Assembly: GCA_018385315.1 (NCBI GenBank)
Contig: JAHAZJ010000173.1
Span: forward strand, 1 to 34,846
Origin: Treponema sp.
Lineage (GTDB): Bacteria; Spirochaetota; Spirochaetia; Treponematales; Treponemataceae
DNA: 34,846 bases
Direction: 5' to 3'
Position numbers and translations under genes: made by a program. Positions 1 to 7,132 of the stretch are shown here, in pieces (the first letter of the stretch is position 1; each line of letters starts with the position of its first letter). The notes beneath the pieces are model-generated. The model did no database searches. It was not told the DNA's origin and saw nothing but the letters and a program-made list of their open reading frames with translations.

Positions 1-114
1 ATATTGAATAGATCCATCTTTTATTAAATAAGCGGAATCTGATAACTTCTTTTGTTTATAAAGAGTTTTCCCATTATTTGTTCTTCAATATTTACTTTGT
101 ATACAATGCAATAT

Positions 115-333
115 TTATTTATCTTCAAAAGATATGTTTATTTTCATTTCCAGAGCTTCGGCCAGACGTTTTAAAACATCCAAAGTAGGATTTGCTTTTC
201 CATTTTCTATTCTGCTTATATCAGCTTGTATAATTCCAGTCTTTTTTGACAGTTCAACTTGAGAAATATTTCGTGCTTTTCTCGCTTCTGCAAAAGAATA
301 ATAAATATTTTTAGCGTTCAATTTCGTAGCCAT
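115..333 (-). CDS. XRE-family HTH protein, probable antitoxin/autorepressor
   Basis: A 72-aa protein that is almost entirely a Cro/C1-type helix-turn-helix. The stretch SQVELSKKTGIIQADISRIE is the classic helix 2-helix 3 core, followed by NGKANPTLDVLKRLAEAL. The open frame extends to 381, but I chose the Met codon at 333. An AGGG sits 6 nt upstream of it, and this start cuts the overlap with the zeta-toxin gene to 23 nt. It is the last gene of a three-gene cassette, translationally coupled to the toxin. By analogy with PezA it may neutralise the kinase or repress the cassette through the palindrome at 1182-1199; that is inference. In PezAT and epsilon-zeta the antitoxin gene comes first, so the order here is reversed. 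HTH call is firm, antitoxin role moderate. Confidence 0.8.
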   Translation of the reverse strand: MATKLNAKNIYYSFAEARKARNISQVELSKKTGIIQADISRIENGKANPTLDVLKRLAEALEMKINISFEDK

Positions 334-958
334 TTTCATCCCTGAAATATATTTCTGTCTTGTCAGCCTTTCCAGATTCACAGACAGTCTTTATGTTTTT
401 TGCAAGGTTTTCACAAACTAAATCATGATGCTCTTTATCTGTCCAGCGAGCTTCATTCAGCATTACTTCTTTCATTTTTTCATAACGTTCCTGACAAGAT
501 TTCCAGCTAAGTTCTTTGGTACAAGTTTGAATCATTACTTGAGTTTTATAACCGTTTTCTTTCATTAAAGACAAAGTTTTTATAGGAGTAGCAGGATTAC
601 GGAATGTACCTTCAATAACTACATTATAATGTTCACTAACAGCCTTATTTAAAATTGCTTCCGTCATTTTACCTGCAAATGCAGCTGTATATTTTGGTGA
701 ATTTTTACCATATTTTTCTTGAAAAGATTTATAATCTGGATGAAACTTTCTAAAGTCGTCTCCAGAGATGATAATAATATTATCAAAGCACAAATCTTTT
801 GCTTTTTCTATTAAACCTGATTTTCCAGCACCAGGTTGTCCTCCTAAAACATACCCTTTAGGTGTTAATATTACAGGAGAGACTTTTTTCTTAGTTCGTT
901 CAATTACAGTTTTCAAAACTTTATCAAAAGTCTGTTTTACAATTTCTTCATCATTCAT
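311..958 (-). CDS. Zeta-toxin-family P-loop kinase
   Basis: A 215-aa protein matching the zeta/PezT toxin fold. Walker A GGQPGAGKS is at residues 39-47. The substrate-binding and catalytic segment GDDFRKFHP is at 66-74, with Asp67 or Asp68 as the likely base. The strand VVIEGTFRNP is at 113-122, where zeta proteins carry the second arginine-containing motif. Known zeta toxins phosphorylate UDP-N-acetylglucosamine and block wall synthesis; some relatives act on other small molecules. All core motifs are intact, so it should be active. The start overlaps the upstream 69-aa gene by 8 nt and the end overlaps the HTH gene, which indicates one co-transcribed cassette. No clear Shine-Dalgarno is visible, so translation probably depends on coupling. 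Confidence 0.85.
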   Translation of the reverse strand: MNDEEIVKQTFDKVLKTVIERTKKKVSPVILTPKGYVLGGQPGAGKSGLIEKAKDLCFDNIIIISGDDFRKFHPDYKSFQEKYGKNSPKYTAAFAGKMTEAILNKAVSEHYNVVIEGTFRNPATPIKTLSLMKENGYKTQVMIQTCTKELSWKSCQERYEKMKEVMLNEARWTDKEHHDLVCENLAKNIKTVCESGKADKTEIYFRDENGYEIER

Positions 959-1160
959 ATTTACAATAAATTTCTTTTATCTTTGATGCCATATTATGAA
1001 AATCAAATATTTCTGGTGGATTACTTACTAAAGCATCATAGTAGTTATACAGACATTTATTTTCTAAATTCAATTCTGTAGTTGGCTCTTGTTTTGCAAG
1101 GACTGCCATTGCACCTGTTGTTAATTCCAATAAAACATCCTTTTCCATTAAAGTTGCCAT
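951..1160 (-). CDS. Small protein heading the zeta-toxin cassette (unknown family)
   Basis: A 69-aa acidic protein with no motif I recognise, no signal peptide and no membrane segment; predicted mostly helical. It has the best translation signal of the cassette, a GGAGG 6 nt before the ATG, and a clear promoter at 1180-1209. Its last codons overlap the zeta kinase start by 8 nt. It occupies the position that epsilon or PezA antitoxins hold in known operons, so it could be the direct kinase inhibitor while the downstream HTH protein is the repressor. This is inference from position only. The strong start and the coupling make it a real gene. Confidence 0.7.
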   Translation of the reverse strand: MATLMEKDVLLELTTGAMAVLAKQEPTTELNLENKCLYNYYDALVSNPPEIFDFHNMASKIKEIYCKYE

Positions 1161-1179
1161 ATTAACCTCCGTTTTTTAT

Positions 1180-1209
1180 ACTATATGTCTAAACATATAT
1201 AATTGTCAA
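1180..1209 (-). promoter_or_regulatory. Promoter of the zeta-toxin cassette
   Basis: On the minus strand, -35 TTGACA (1204-1209), an 18-nt spacer and -10 TATAGT (1180-1185), followed by a GGAGG ribosome site and the ATG at 1160. The -35 is a perfect sigma-70 match and the -10 matches 5 of 6. Confidence 0.7.
1182..1199. promoter_or_regulatory. Palindromic operator inside the cassette promoter
   Basis: A perfect inverted repeat, TATATGT-CTAA-ACATATA on the plus strand, fills the spacer between the -35 and -10 boxes and overlaps the -10. That is the expected position for a dimeric HTH repressor, most simply the XRE protein encoded at 115-333. Binding is inferred. Confidence 0.6.
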
Positions 1210-1321
1210 ATAATTTATATCACAACACATTTCGCCTTTACTCCCTGACAATTATACTTTTGTCAGAAACTTTCTGGGGCACTAGGTTTACCAATGAAAG
1301 AAAAATCAAAATATCAGGGAA

Positions 1322-1464
1322 GTCTTAGAGTAAAAGTACGAGACGAAAACGGGACTACGAAGTGCCTCTGAAGCTGACGAGCGCAGCGAGAAGGATAATT
1401 TCCAAACAGCTTCAGCGAGCAACTTCGTAGGCACGTTGTAGCGGTAGTACTTTTACTCTAAGAC
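1322..1464. repeat. 143-bp structured inverted-repeat element (MITE- or REP-like)
   Basis: The element starts with GTCTTAGAGTAAAAGTAC (1322-1339) and ends with its exact 18-bp complement (1447-1464). Inside, CTACGAAGT (1355-1363) pairs with 1422-1430 and CTGAAGCTG (1368-1376) pairs with 1407-1415, so three collinear stems form one long hairpin with internal loops. The middle holds GACGAGCGCAGCGAG. It is much more GC-rich than its surroundings and has no coding potential. No clear target duplication is visible. It lies between the toxin cassette and the 3' end of the AAA+ gene, within the 341-bp gap 1161-1501. That gap also holds the cassette promoter and a small inverted repeat CTGACAA/TTGTCAG (1245-1266). 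Confidence 0.75.
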
Positions 1465-1501
1465 GCTGTGTGTTATTTGTGATTTTTTCTTTAAATTAAA
1501 C

Positions 1502-2641
1502 CTACAGTTGGTTGCAAGCCTGTTTCACGTCGGTTAAATCAAAATGGGACTTTTCCTGCTGCCCAGCAAGTAATGAAGCTTTGTTTAAAGCAGACTCAAT
1601 TTTTGCACATGAAAAGCCATTAAATAAAGATGCAAGTTTTTCTGGAGTACATTCTGACGAAACAGATTTTCCTTTACAGTACATTTTTACAAGTTCAATT
1701 CGTGCTTTTTCATCTGGGTAAGGCACACTGAATTTAGCATCAAAACGACCAGGGCGAATAAGTGCAGGATCCAATGCCTGAATACTATTTGTTGCAGCAA
1801 TTACGACTACGCCTTTTGTTGGCTCAAAACCATCAAGTTCGTTTAATAAAGCAGTTACAATTCTTGTGTTTTCTGTTTCAATTGCTGTTCCAGAATAATT
1901 TCTTCTAGTTCCAATTCCATCAAATTCATCAATAAAAACAATACATGGAGCTTGACGGCGAGCTTTCTTAAAAAGTAATTTTACTTTCATTGGACCAATA
2001 GCCATAAACATGCTTTCAAAATCTGTGGCTTTTGCAGGAATAAAATTTACTTTTGCTTCACCTGCCACTGCCTTTGCAAAAAGTGTTTTTCCGTTTCCAG
2101 GTTCACCTTCTAATAAAATTCCTTTTGGAAGCCGGATTCCTTTTTTAGCATATTCCCCAGGATTTTTCATAATCTTCATTACCTGAGTCATATCCCGTTT
2201 TAATGACTCCATTCCAACTACATCATCAAATTTTACACCTGTTTTGTGAACAACTTTAAATGTGTTTGGTGAAATAAATTTTCTAAATGCAAATATAAAA
2301 ATACCAAAAAAGAATATATAAAATATACAATCAAGAATTAAATATATAATCTCTGAAAAATCTTTTTCAACTGTTACCTCTACTCCATTCCGCATTAAAT
2401 ATTCCTGCAAAACAGGAGACTGAGGATTATCTGTATAAGTAGTACAATTTGTTACAGGATCTTTAAAGGTAATTTTATCTGCATCAATAGTAACACTTTT
2501 TATATAATGACTTTCTACTTTTTCGTAAAACACACTGTATGGAATTTTTTCACCTTTACTGTCCAGCGAAAACCAATAATATCCTCCTGCAACAATAACT
2601 GCCACAAAAATCAATAAAATGAGAAACTTATTTTTTTTCAT
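1502..2641 (-). CDS. FtsH-like membrane AAA+ ATPase without a peptidase domain
   Basis: A 379-aa protein with the N-terminal two-thirds of FtsH. It has TM1 at about 7-25, a periplasmic FtsH-ext-like domain at 30-95, TM2 at about 98-119 and an AAA+ domain from about 137. Walker A GEPGNGKT is at 179-186, Walker B IVFIDEFD at 234-241, sensor-1 N285 in AATNS, and the second region of homology DPALIRPGRFD (291-301) carries both arginine fingers. The pore loop reads MFMAIG where FtsH has FVGVG. The protein ends after the small helical lid, so the M41 zinc peptidase with HEXXH is absent, and nothing downstream encodes it. It could act as an unfoldase, a membrane-protein extractor or a partner of a true FtsH. 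GGCGGT lies upstream of the start. The ATPase motifs are intact, so I do not call it a pseudogene. Confidence 0.85.
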   Translation of the reverse strand: MKKNKFLILLIFVAVIVAGGYYWFSLDSKGEKIPYSVFYEKVESHYIKSVTIDADKITFKDPVTNCTTYTDNPQSPVLQEYLMRNGVEVTVEKDFSEIIYLILDCIFYIFFFGIFIFAFRKFISPNTFKVVHKTGVKFDDVVGMESLKRDMTQVMKIMKNPGEYAKKGIRLPKGILLEGEPGNGKTLFAKAVAGEAKVNFIPAKATDFESMFMAIGPMKVKLLFKKARRQAPCIVFIDEFDGIGTRRNYSGTAIETENTRIVTALLNELDGFEPTKGVVVIAATNSIQALDPALIRPGRFDAKFSVPYPDEKARIELVKMYCKGKSVSSECTPEKLASLFNGFSCAKIESALNKASLLAGQQEKSHFDLTDVKQACNQL

Positions 2642-2665
2642 TTTTTTACCGCCATTAAATAGAAT

Positions 2666-2740
2666 CTATTTCAGAAGCTTTCTTTCTGCCATCATCTTCA
2701 AAAACTCATCTTTTTGCAATACCTTCTGCATCATTTGCAT
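2666..2740 (-). other. Short open frame, possible small protein or gene remnant
   Basis: Twenty-four codons upstream of the AAA+ gene, beginning MQMMQKVLQKDEFLKMMAER. The composition (amphipathic, Met/Lys-rich helix) looks protein-like, but no strong ribosome site precedes it. It may be a leader peptide, the remnant of a degraded gene, or chance. Confidence 0.2.
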
Positions 2741-2856
2741 TCTGTGGACACTCTACAACACAAATAGGGGAATAAATTTTTATTCAAAAAAAACATAGTA
2801 AAATCAAATCTCTATAATAAATTAGCATTAACTTAGGAAATACTAACTGTAAAATC

Positions 2857-2885
2857 TTGCTTTTTACTTTCTCCTAACATAAAAT
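2857..2885 (+). promoter_or_regulatory. Promoter of the TIGR03546/TIGR03545-like pair
   Basis: -35 TTGCTT (2857-2862), a 17-nt spacer and -10 TAAAAT (2880-2885). The expected transcript start near 2892 lies downstream of the first ATG at 2890, which supports the ATG at 2902 as the real start. Confidence 0.55.
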
Positions 2886-2901
2886 AGAAATGAGGTGTTT
2901 T

Positions 2902-3405
2902 ATGTTTTCGAATATCCTTAAGTTTTTAAAATCCTTAAACAGCAACTCTCATCCTGGAGAAATTGCCCATGCCATTTGTATCGGACTAATTCTTGGCTTT
3001 TTACCAAAAGATAATGCATTTTGGTATATTTTAATGGTATTCTTTCTTTTTATTAGAATAAATAAGGGAAGCCTGCTTTTATTTACTTTGATTTTTGGTC
3101 TTCTGGCTCATAACTTTGATAATCAGTTTCATGAATTAGGATACTATGTTTTAACACTGCCATCCCTCACTCCAATTTTTGCCTCTTTGTTAGACATTCC
3201 TTTTGTAGCCTTTACAAAATTTAATAACACAATTGTTATGGGAAGTTTCTGTACTTCTGTGGCCTGCTATATTCCAGTTTATGGCATTTCCAGAATATTC
3301 ATCAAATACTGGAGAGCATTCCTTGCACCTGCAGTTAGAAAGACAAAGTTGATTACCTTCCTTTCTAAACTTCCTATTATTCAAAAAATTGGAGAAATGG
3401 TATGA
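2902..3405 (+). CDS. TIGR03546-type inner-membrane protein (DUF2062-like)
   Basis: A 167-aa hydrophobic protein with about four membrane segments. The N-terminal stretch SHPGEIAHAICIGLILGFLP resembles the DUF2062/TIGR03546 signature, in which an amphipathic Pro-Gly turn leads into the first membrane helix. The frame opens at 2890, but the Met at 2902 is preferred because GAGGTG lies 4 nt upstream of it and the promoter would exclude the earlier ATG. Its stop codon overlaps the next start (ATGA at 3402-3405), so the two proteins are translationally coupled. In genomes I know, these two families occur side by side, which supports a shared, still undefined envelope function. Confidence 0.7.
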   Translation: MFSNILKFLKSLNSNSHPGEIAHAICIGLILGFLPKDNAFWYILMVFFLFIRINKGSLLLFTLIFGLLAHNFDNQFHELGYYVLTLPSLTPIFASLLDIPFVAFTKFNNTIVMGSFCTSVACYIPVYGISRIFIKYWRAFLAPAVRKTKLITFLSKLPIIQKIGEMV

Positions 3406-5654
3406 CAAAAAAAACTGATACAAAAGAACTAACAGCTCAGAAAAAAAATGCCGCTCCTAAAAAGCAAAAAAAAGAGGCTAAAAAAACTCAAATAAAGCTT
3501 CCAAGAATTTTCAAAAAGACATTTACAGAAAATCAATTACAAAGAAAAATTCTTAAAAAGATTTATATTGCAGATGATAGAAAGTTTGTTCGCGAATTAT
3601 ACAAAGAAGCTGGTGAAAATAAAAAAGGCAAAAAGCTTTATGCCATTCCAACAGAAACTCTTGTAGAAAAAAAAGAACAAAACCGATTAAAAACAATTGC
3701 AACTGATATAAAATCACAAAAAGGAAGAATACGTGTTGTTCCATTAATTGCCGCAGTAACTACAATTGCAATCATATGTTTCCTTTTTATAACCTTCAAA
3801 AACAGATTGATTAAAAATGCTATTGTAAACGTATGTGAATCTGTATTTGAGGCAAAATGCGATATCGATTCTGTAGATTTTAGACTTTTTGATGCTTCAT
3901 TTAAACTCCATCATCTTCAGATTGCAAACAAAAAGAAACCTATGAAAAATCTTTTTGAATGTGACAGAATTGCTTTAGATTTTGACTTAACCAGTCTTCT
4001 AAGAGCTCGTTTTATAACAGATGAAATTGCAGTTTCAGGTATGAAAACTAACACAGATAGAACTTACTCTGGTGATATTTCTGCAAAGCTTGCTGCAAAA
4101 AAGAAGCAAAAAGCCCAAAAAGAAGATTCTGAATTAATCAAAATAGTAAAAGAACGGTCAAATGCAACTCTTGATTATATGAAATCTTCTTTCCAAGGTG
4201 TTTTTGACCAATACAATCCTGTAAACATTATTGAAAACTGTTATAAAAACCTTAAAACTCCAGATGCTGCAAAAACTGCAACTGATGAAACAAACCTGTT
4301 GATAGAAGAATATAAAAACAAGCCCCAGGAAATTCAAGACAAACTTAAAGTTATTCAGGAAGCTTATGATAAGGTAAAATCAATAAACATTAACGAACTT
4401 AAAAAGAATCCTGCAAAAATTCCAGATGTAATAAAAACAATTGAAAGTCTTAAAACTGATGCAGAAACCTTAAAAAAAGAAACAGAAGCCATTGTTAATA
4501 ATATAAAACAAGATTTTAACAAAACACAAACAATGGCAAAAAATCTTCAGAATGCAATAACTGATGATAAGAATATGATTTCTGCTCAGGTAAATAAAAT
4601 TACATCCCTTAGTATTTCAGATGGACAGAGATTTATTACCACTACACTTGAAGGTGCAAGTTACCAGCTCCTTGGACAATACTACCCCTATGTGGTTCAA
4701 GGTGTTGCTTATTTGAATGAAATAAAAGCTCGTAATGCTAAAAAAGAACCAACAACAGATGATAAAATAAAATCCTCAATTGCAAAAAGAGCAAAAGGTG
4801 TAGATGTTTATTACAAAGCATTACCACCAAAAGTATGGATTAAAAAACTTACAGTAGATGGATTTAATTTCTCTTTCAATATGAAAGATGTTTCTTCAGA
4901 CATGGATTATGTTGGTCGTCCTGCCAGTGGTGTATTCAAAATTGGCATTAACAATATTGATCACACTGGTACAGTAGTTGTTGATACACGAACAAATACA
5001 ACTGCCCCTCTTGTTTTAATTGATTATAATTGTGATAAATTGCCTCTCAATATAGAAAAAACCATGTTTGGTGCTCAGGATATTCCAGGCGTTCCTTCCA
5101 TTAAAACAAGCAGTAACTTTGATGTTGCACTGGAAATATTTGAAAACGAAGGTTTCAAACTTACAGGAACTGGTATTTTCACAAACATGGTTCTTACAGC
5201 CCAAGCCTTTGAACCAGAGTGGGTTTCTACAATCTATTTAAACACACTCAAAAACATAAACGAAATGAAGTTTAAGGCTTCTTGTGGATATACTAATACA
5301 AACAAATTAGATTTAGGATTCTCTACAGATATTGATAAACAGTTTATGAATGCTTTCACAAAAGAATTGAAAGCCCAGCTTTATACATTAAAAACAAAAG
5401 CAGAACAAGAACTTTCAAAGAAAATTGAAGAATGGACTGGTGGTGCAATTACAAACATGGGAACCTTTGAAGACATGTACGATAAATTAATGAACATGGA
5501 TAAAACAATAGAAAATCTTTCAAAACAGATTGAAAATAAGATAAATGAAATCAAAACTGAAACAAGTAATAAAATTAATGAAAATGTAGAAAATGCTAAA
5601 AAAGAAGCACAAAAAGCTGCTGCTGATTATGTTCAGGGACTTTTAAAATGGTAA
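3402..5654 (+). CDS. TIGR03545-type protein, AsmA-like, single membrane anchor
   Basis: A 750-aa protein. Residues 1-105 are a lysine-rich cytoplasmic tail, 112-132 a membrane helix, and the rest is predicted periplasmic. Just after the anchor, residues 140-225 follow the AsmA/TamB/YhdP N-terminal pattern: a short helix, then SVDFRLFDASFKLHHLQIAN, then a strand with FECDRIALDFDLTSLL and a VSGM turn. Residues of about 280-410 and the last 60 are long charged helices, probably coiled coil, with a beta-rich domain at about 470-650 between them. AsmA-like proteins are linked to phospholipid movement across the periplasm, so with its coupled partner it may form a lipid-handling unit; that is inference. 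No terminator is visible behind it. Confidence 0.7.
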   Translation: MTKKTDTKELTAQKKNAAPKKQKKEAKKTQIKLPRIFKKTFTENQLQRKILKKIYIADDRKFVRELYKEAGENKKGKKLYAIPTETLVEKKEQNRLKTIATDIKSQKGRIRVVPLIAAVTTIAIICFLFITFKNRLIKNAIVNVCESVFEAKCDIDSVDFRLFDASFKLHHLQIANKKKPMKNLFECDRIALDFDLTSLLRARFITDEIAVSGMKTNTDRTYSGDISAKLAAKKKQKAQKEDSELIKIVKERSNATLDYMKSSFQGVFDQYNPVNIIENCYKNLKTPDAAKTATDETNLLIEEYKNKPQEIQDKLKVIQEAYDKVKSININELKKNPAKIPDVIKTIESLKTDAETLKKETEAIVNNIKQDFNKTQTMAKNLQNAITDDKNMISAQVNKITSLSISDGQRFITTTLEGASYQLLGQYYPYVVQGVAYLNEIKARNAKKEPTTDDKIKSSIAKRAKGVDVYYKALPPKVWIKKLTVDGFNFSFNMKDVSSDMDYVGRPASGVFKIGINNIDHTGTVVVDTRTNTTAPLVLIDYNCDKLPLNIEKTMFGAQDIPGVPSIKTSSNFDVALEIFENEGFKLTGTGIFTNMVLTAQAFEPEWVSTIYLNTLKNINEMKFKASCGYTNTNKLDLGFSTDIDKQFMNAFTKELKAQLYTLKTKAEQELSKKIEEWTGGAITNMGTFEDMYDKLMNMDKTIENLSKQIENKINEIKTETSNKINENVENAKKEAQKAAADYVQGLLKW

Positions 5655-5700
5655 TTTAATACTTTACAAATTACTTTTTATTGCTCTTGCATTTATTTTA

Positions 5701-5759
5701 TTTATATGTCATATTCAATTTGCGAATCAGTCGCAATTTCAAAGAATATGACATATAAA
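5701..5759. promoter_or_regulatory. Twin palindromic operators or large hairpin at the Fur-family gene start
   Basis: A 16-bp perfect inverted repeat (5701-5716 with 5744-5759). Each arm contains its own 5-1-5 palindrome, ATATGTCATAT (5704-5714) and ATATGACATAT (5746-5756), with centres 42 bp apart, four helical turns. Between them lies another dyad, TTGCGA-ATCAG-TCGCAA (5720-5736). Weak promoter hexamers (TTGCAT or TTGCTC upstream, A/T-rich -10 near 5701-5714) would place the left site over the promoter and the right site over the start codon. The most economical reading is autoregulation by the encoded Fur-family protein; an mRNA hairpin is the alternative. Confidence 0.6.
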
Positions 5760-6134
5760 ACTGAACAAAGAAATTTATTATTATCCTTTCTCATGGAAAA
5801 CCCGGACACAATGTTTTCTGCAAAACAGATAGAAGCTGCATTAGCAAACAAAAATATTAGTCGCAGTGCTGTTTACAGAAATCTTGCAGAATTAGAAAAT
5901 GAAAACAAAATTCGTCGTTGTTCTGTAAATGGTTCTCGGGAAGTTCTTTATCAATTTTTTGATATTCAAAGTTGCCGAAATCATATCCATCTCTCTTGCA
6001 AAAAATGTGGCAAAATTTTTCACATGGAAAATCAAGTTGCAGACTCTTTCATAAACGAAATTTCAGAATCTCAAGGTTTTAATATCAGCAAAGCAGAAAC
6101 TACTTTATATGGTCTTTGCGCTCAATGTAAATAA
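5748..6134 (+). CDS. Fur-family metalloregulator, probably Zur-like
   Basis: A 128-aa protein with a winged helix (KQIEAALANKNISRSAVYRN, with the recognition helix around SRSAVYRNLAELE) and a C-terminal dimer domain. The structural zinc pairs are CKKC and CAQC. The HIHLSCKKCGKIFHM stretch supplies further metal ligands. The open frame reaches back to 5706, but those 14 codons consist of the perfect inverted repeat described separately and the first Met has no ribosome site, so I prefer Met at 5748. Neither start has a strong Shine-Dalgarno. It is the first gene of an operon with a complete metal ABC importer 9 nt downstream. That argues for Zur (zinc) or possibly manganese sensing, not iron. 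Family is firm, metal is inferred. Confidence 0.85.
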   Translation: MTYKTEQRNLLLSFLMENPDTMFSAKQIEAALANKNISRSAVYRNLAELENENKIRRCSVNGSREVLYQFFDIQSCRNHIHLSCKKCGKIFHMENQVADSFINEISESQGFNISKAETTLYGLCAQCK

Positions 6135-6143
6135 GAGGAAAAA

Positions 6144-7121
6144 ATGAAAAAACATCTTAAACTTATAATCACATTTTCCCTGGTTTTATTTGCCTTTTCA
6201 TCATGCAAAGCAAAAACCATAGATACAACAGGAAAAATCCAAATAGTTTCCTCTATTTTCCCAGAATATGACTGGGTGCAAAATATTACAGGTCTGAATA
6301 ATGATAAAATAATTCACAAACTCCTTGTTAAAAATGGTGTTGATATTCATTCATTTCAGCCTTCAGCAAATGATATTGTAAACATAGCAAATGCAGACAT
6401 TCTGATTTATGTTGGCGGTGAGTCTGACAAATGGATTTCCGATGCACTTAAAAATGCTCAGAATAAAAATATGATTGTTATTAAACTTATGGATTTATTA
6501 AAAAACAATCTTAAAGAAGAAGAAATTATTGAAGGCATGGAAAGTGAAGAAAGTGAAACAGATGAAGAAGATGATGAAATTGAATACGATGAACACATTT
6601 GGTTTTCAATTGATAATGTAAGAATTGCTGTAAAAGAAATTGCAAATGCTCTTTGTACTCTGGATCCAGAAAATCAGGATACTTACAAAGCAAAATTAAA
6701 AACTTATATTGCTCAGTTGAATCTTCTTGAATCAAAATATAGAAATGTAATTTCAAGTGCATCAAAAAACACAATAATTGTTTGTGACAGATATCCATTC
6801 CGATATTTATCTGATTATTTTGGATTAAATTATTATGCCGCATTTGCTGGTTGCAGTGCAGAAACAGAAGCAAGTTTTGAAACTGTTACCTTTCTTGCAA
6901 ATAAAATTGATGAAATTAATACCAACAAAGTTTTAATTCTGGAAAATTCCAATGATAAACTGGCAAAAACCATAGTTCGTGCATCAAAAAATCATAAGCT
7001 TGCTGATATTCTTGTTTTAGATTCAATGCAATCTACAACTTTGGTTAATATTATGAATGGAAAATCTTATATCAGCACAATGGAAAGTAATCTGGAAATT
7101 CTAAAACAGGTTTTAAACTAA
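6144..7121 (+). CDS. znuA: Metal ABC transporter substrate-binding lipoprotein (ZnuA/TroA family)
   Basis: A 325-aa cluster A-I binding protein. The signal peptide ends in a relaxed spirochaetal lipobox with Cys21 (AFSSC). The metal ligands I can place are His69 in DIHSFQPSANDI and His151 in DEHIWFS, plus Asp293 near LVLDSMQS. The usual third histidine is absent: the region reads VCDRYPFRYLSDYFGL (213-228), followed by YYAAFAGCSAETEASFE, a variant also known from Firmicutes importers. Residues 124-150 form a very acidic loop, rich in Glu/Asp but without the His run of typical ZnuA, probably a metal-collecting loop. AGAGGA precedes the ATG. It delivers metal to the ATPase-permease pair encoded just downstream. 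Confidence 0.88.
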   Translation: MKKHLKLIITFSLVLFAFSSCKAKTIDTTGKIQIVSSIFPEYDWVQNITGLNNDKIIHKLLVKNGVDIHSFQPSANDIVNIANADILIYVGGESDKWISDALKNAQNKNMIVIKLMDLLKNNLKEEEIIEGMESEESETDEEDDEIEYDEHIWFSIDNVRIAVKEIANALCTLDPENQDTYKAKLKTYIAQLNLLESKYRNVISSASKNTIIVCDRYPFRYLSDYFGLNYYAAFAGCSAETEASFETVTFLANKIDEINTNKVLILENSNDKLAKTIVRASKNHKLADILVLDSMQSTTLVNIMNGKSYISTMESNLEILKQVLN

Positions 7122-7132
7122 CTGGAAAATAT

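Noticed and set aside
1..114. Open minus-strand frame running off the left edge
   Set aside because: About 30 codons open, with no in-frame ATG, GTG or TTG visible and no ribosome site; cannot be told from chance.
768..986. Plus-strand frames opposite the zeta gene and similar frames opposite other genes (for example 8265-8702, 19986-20285, 32768-33043)
   Set aside because: They are antisense or shifted readings of well-supported genes with no family resemblance or ribosome site.
1240..1270. Inverted repeat CTGACAA/TTGTCAG around a TATAAT as a second promoter for the toxin cassette
   Set aside because: No -35 at a workable distance; the promoter at 1180-1209 is much better.
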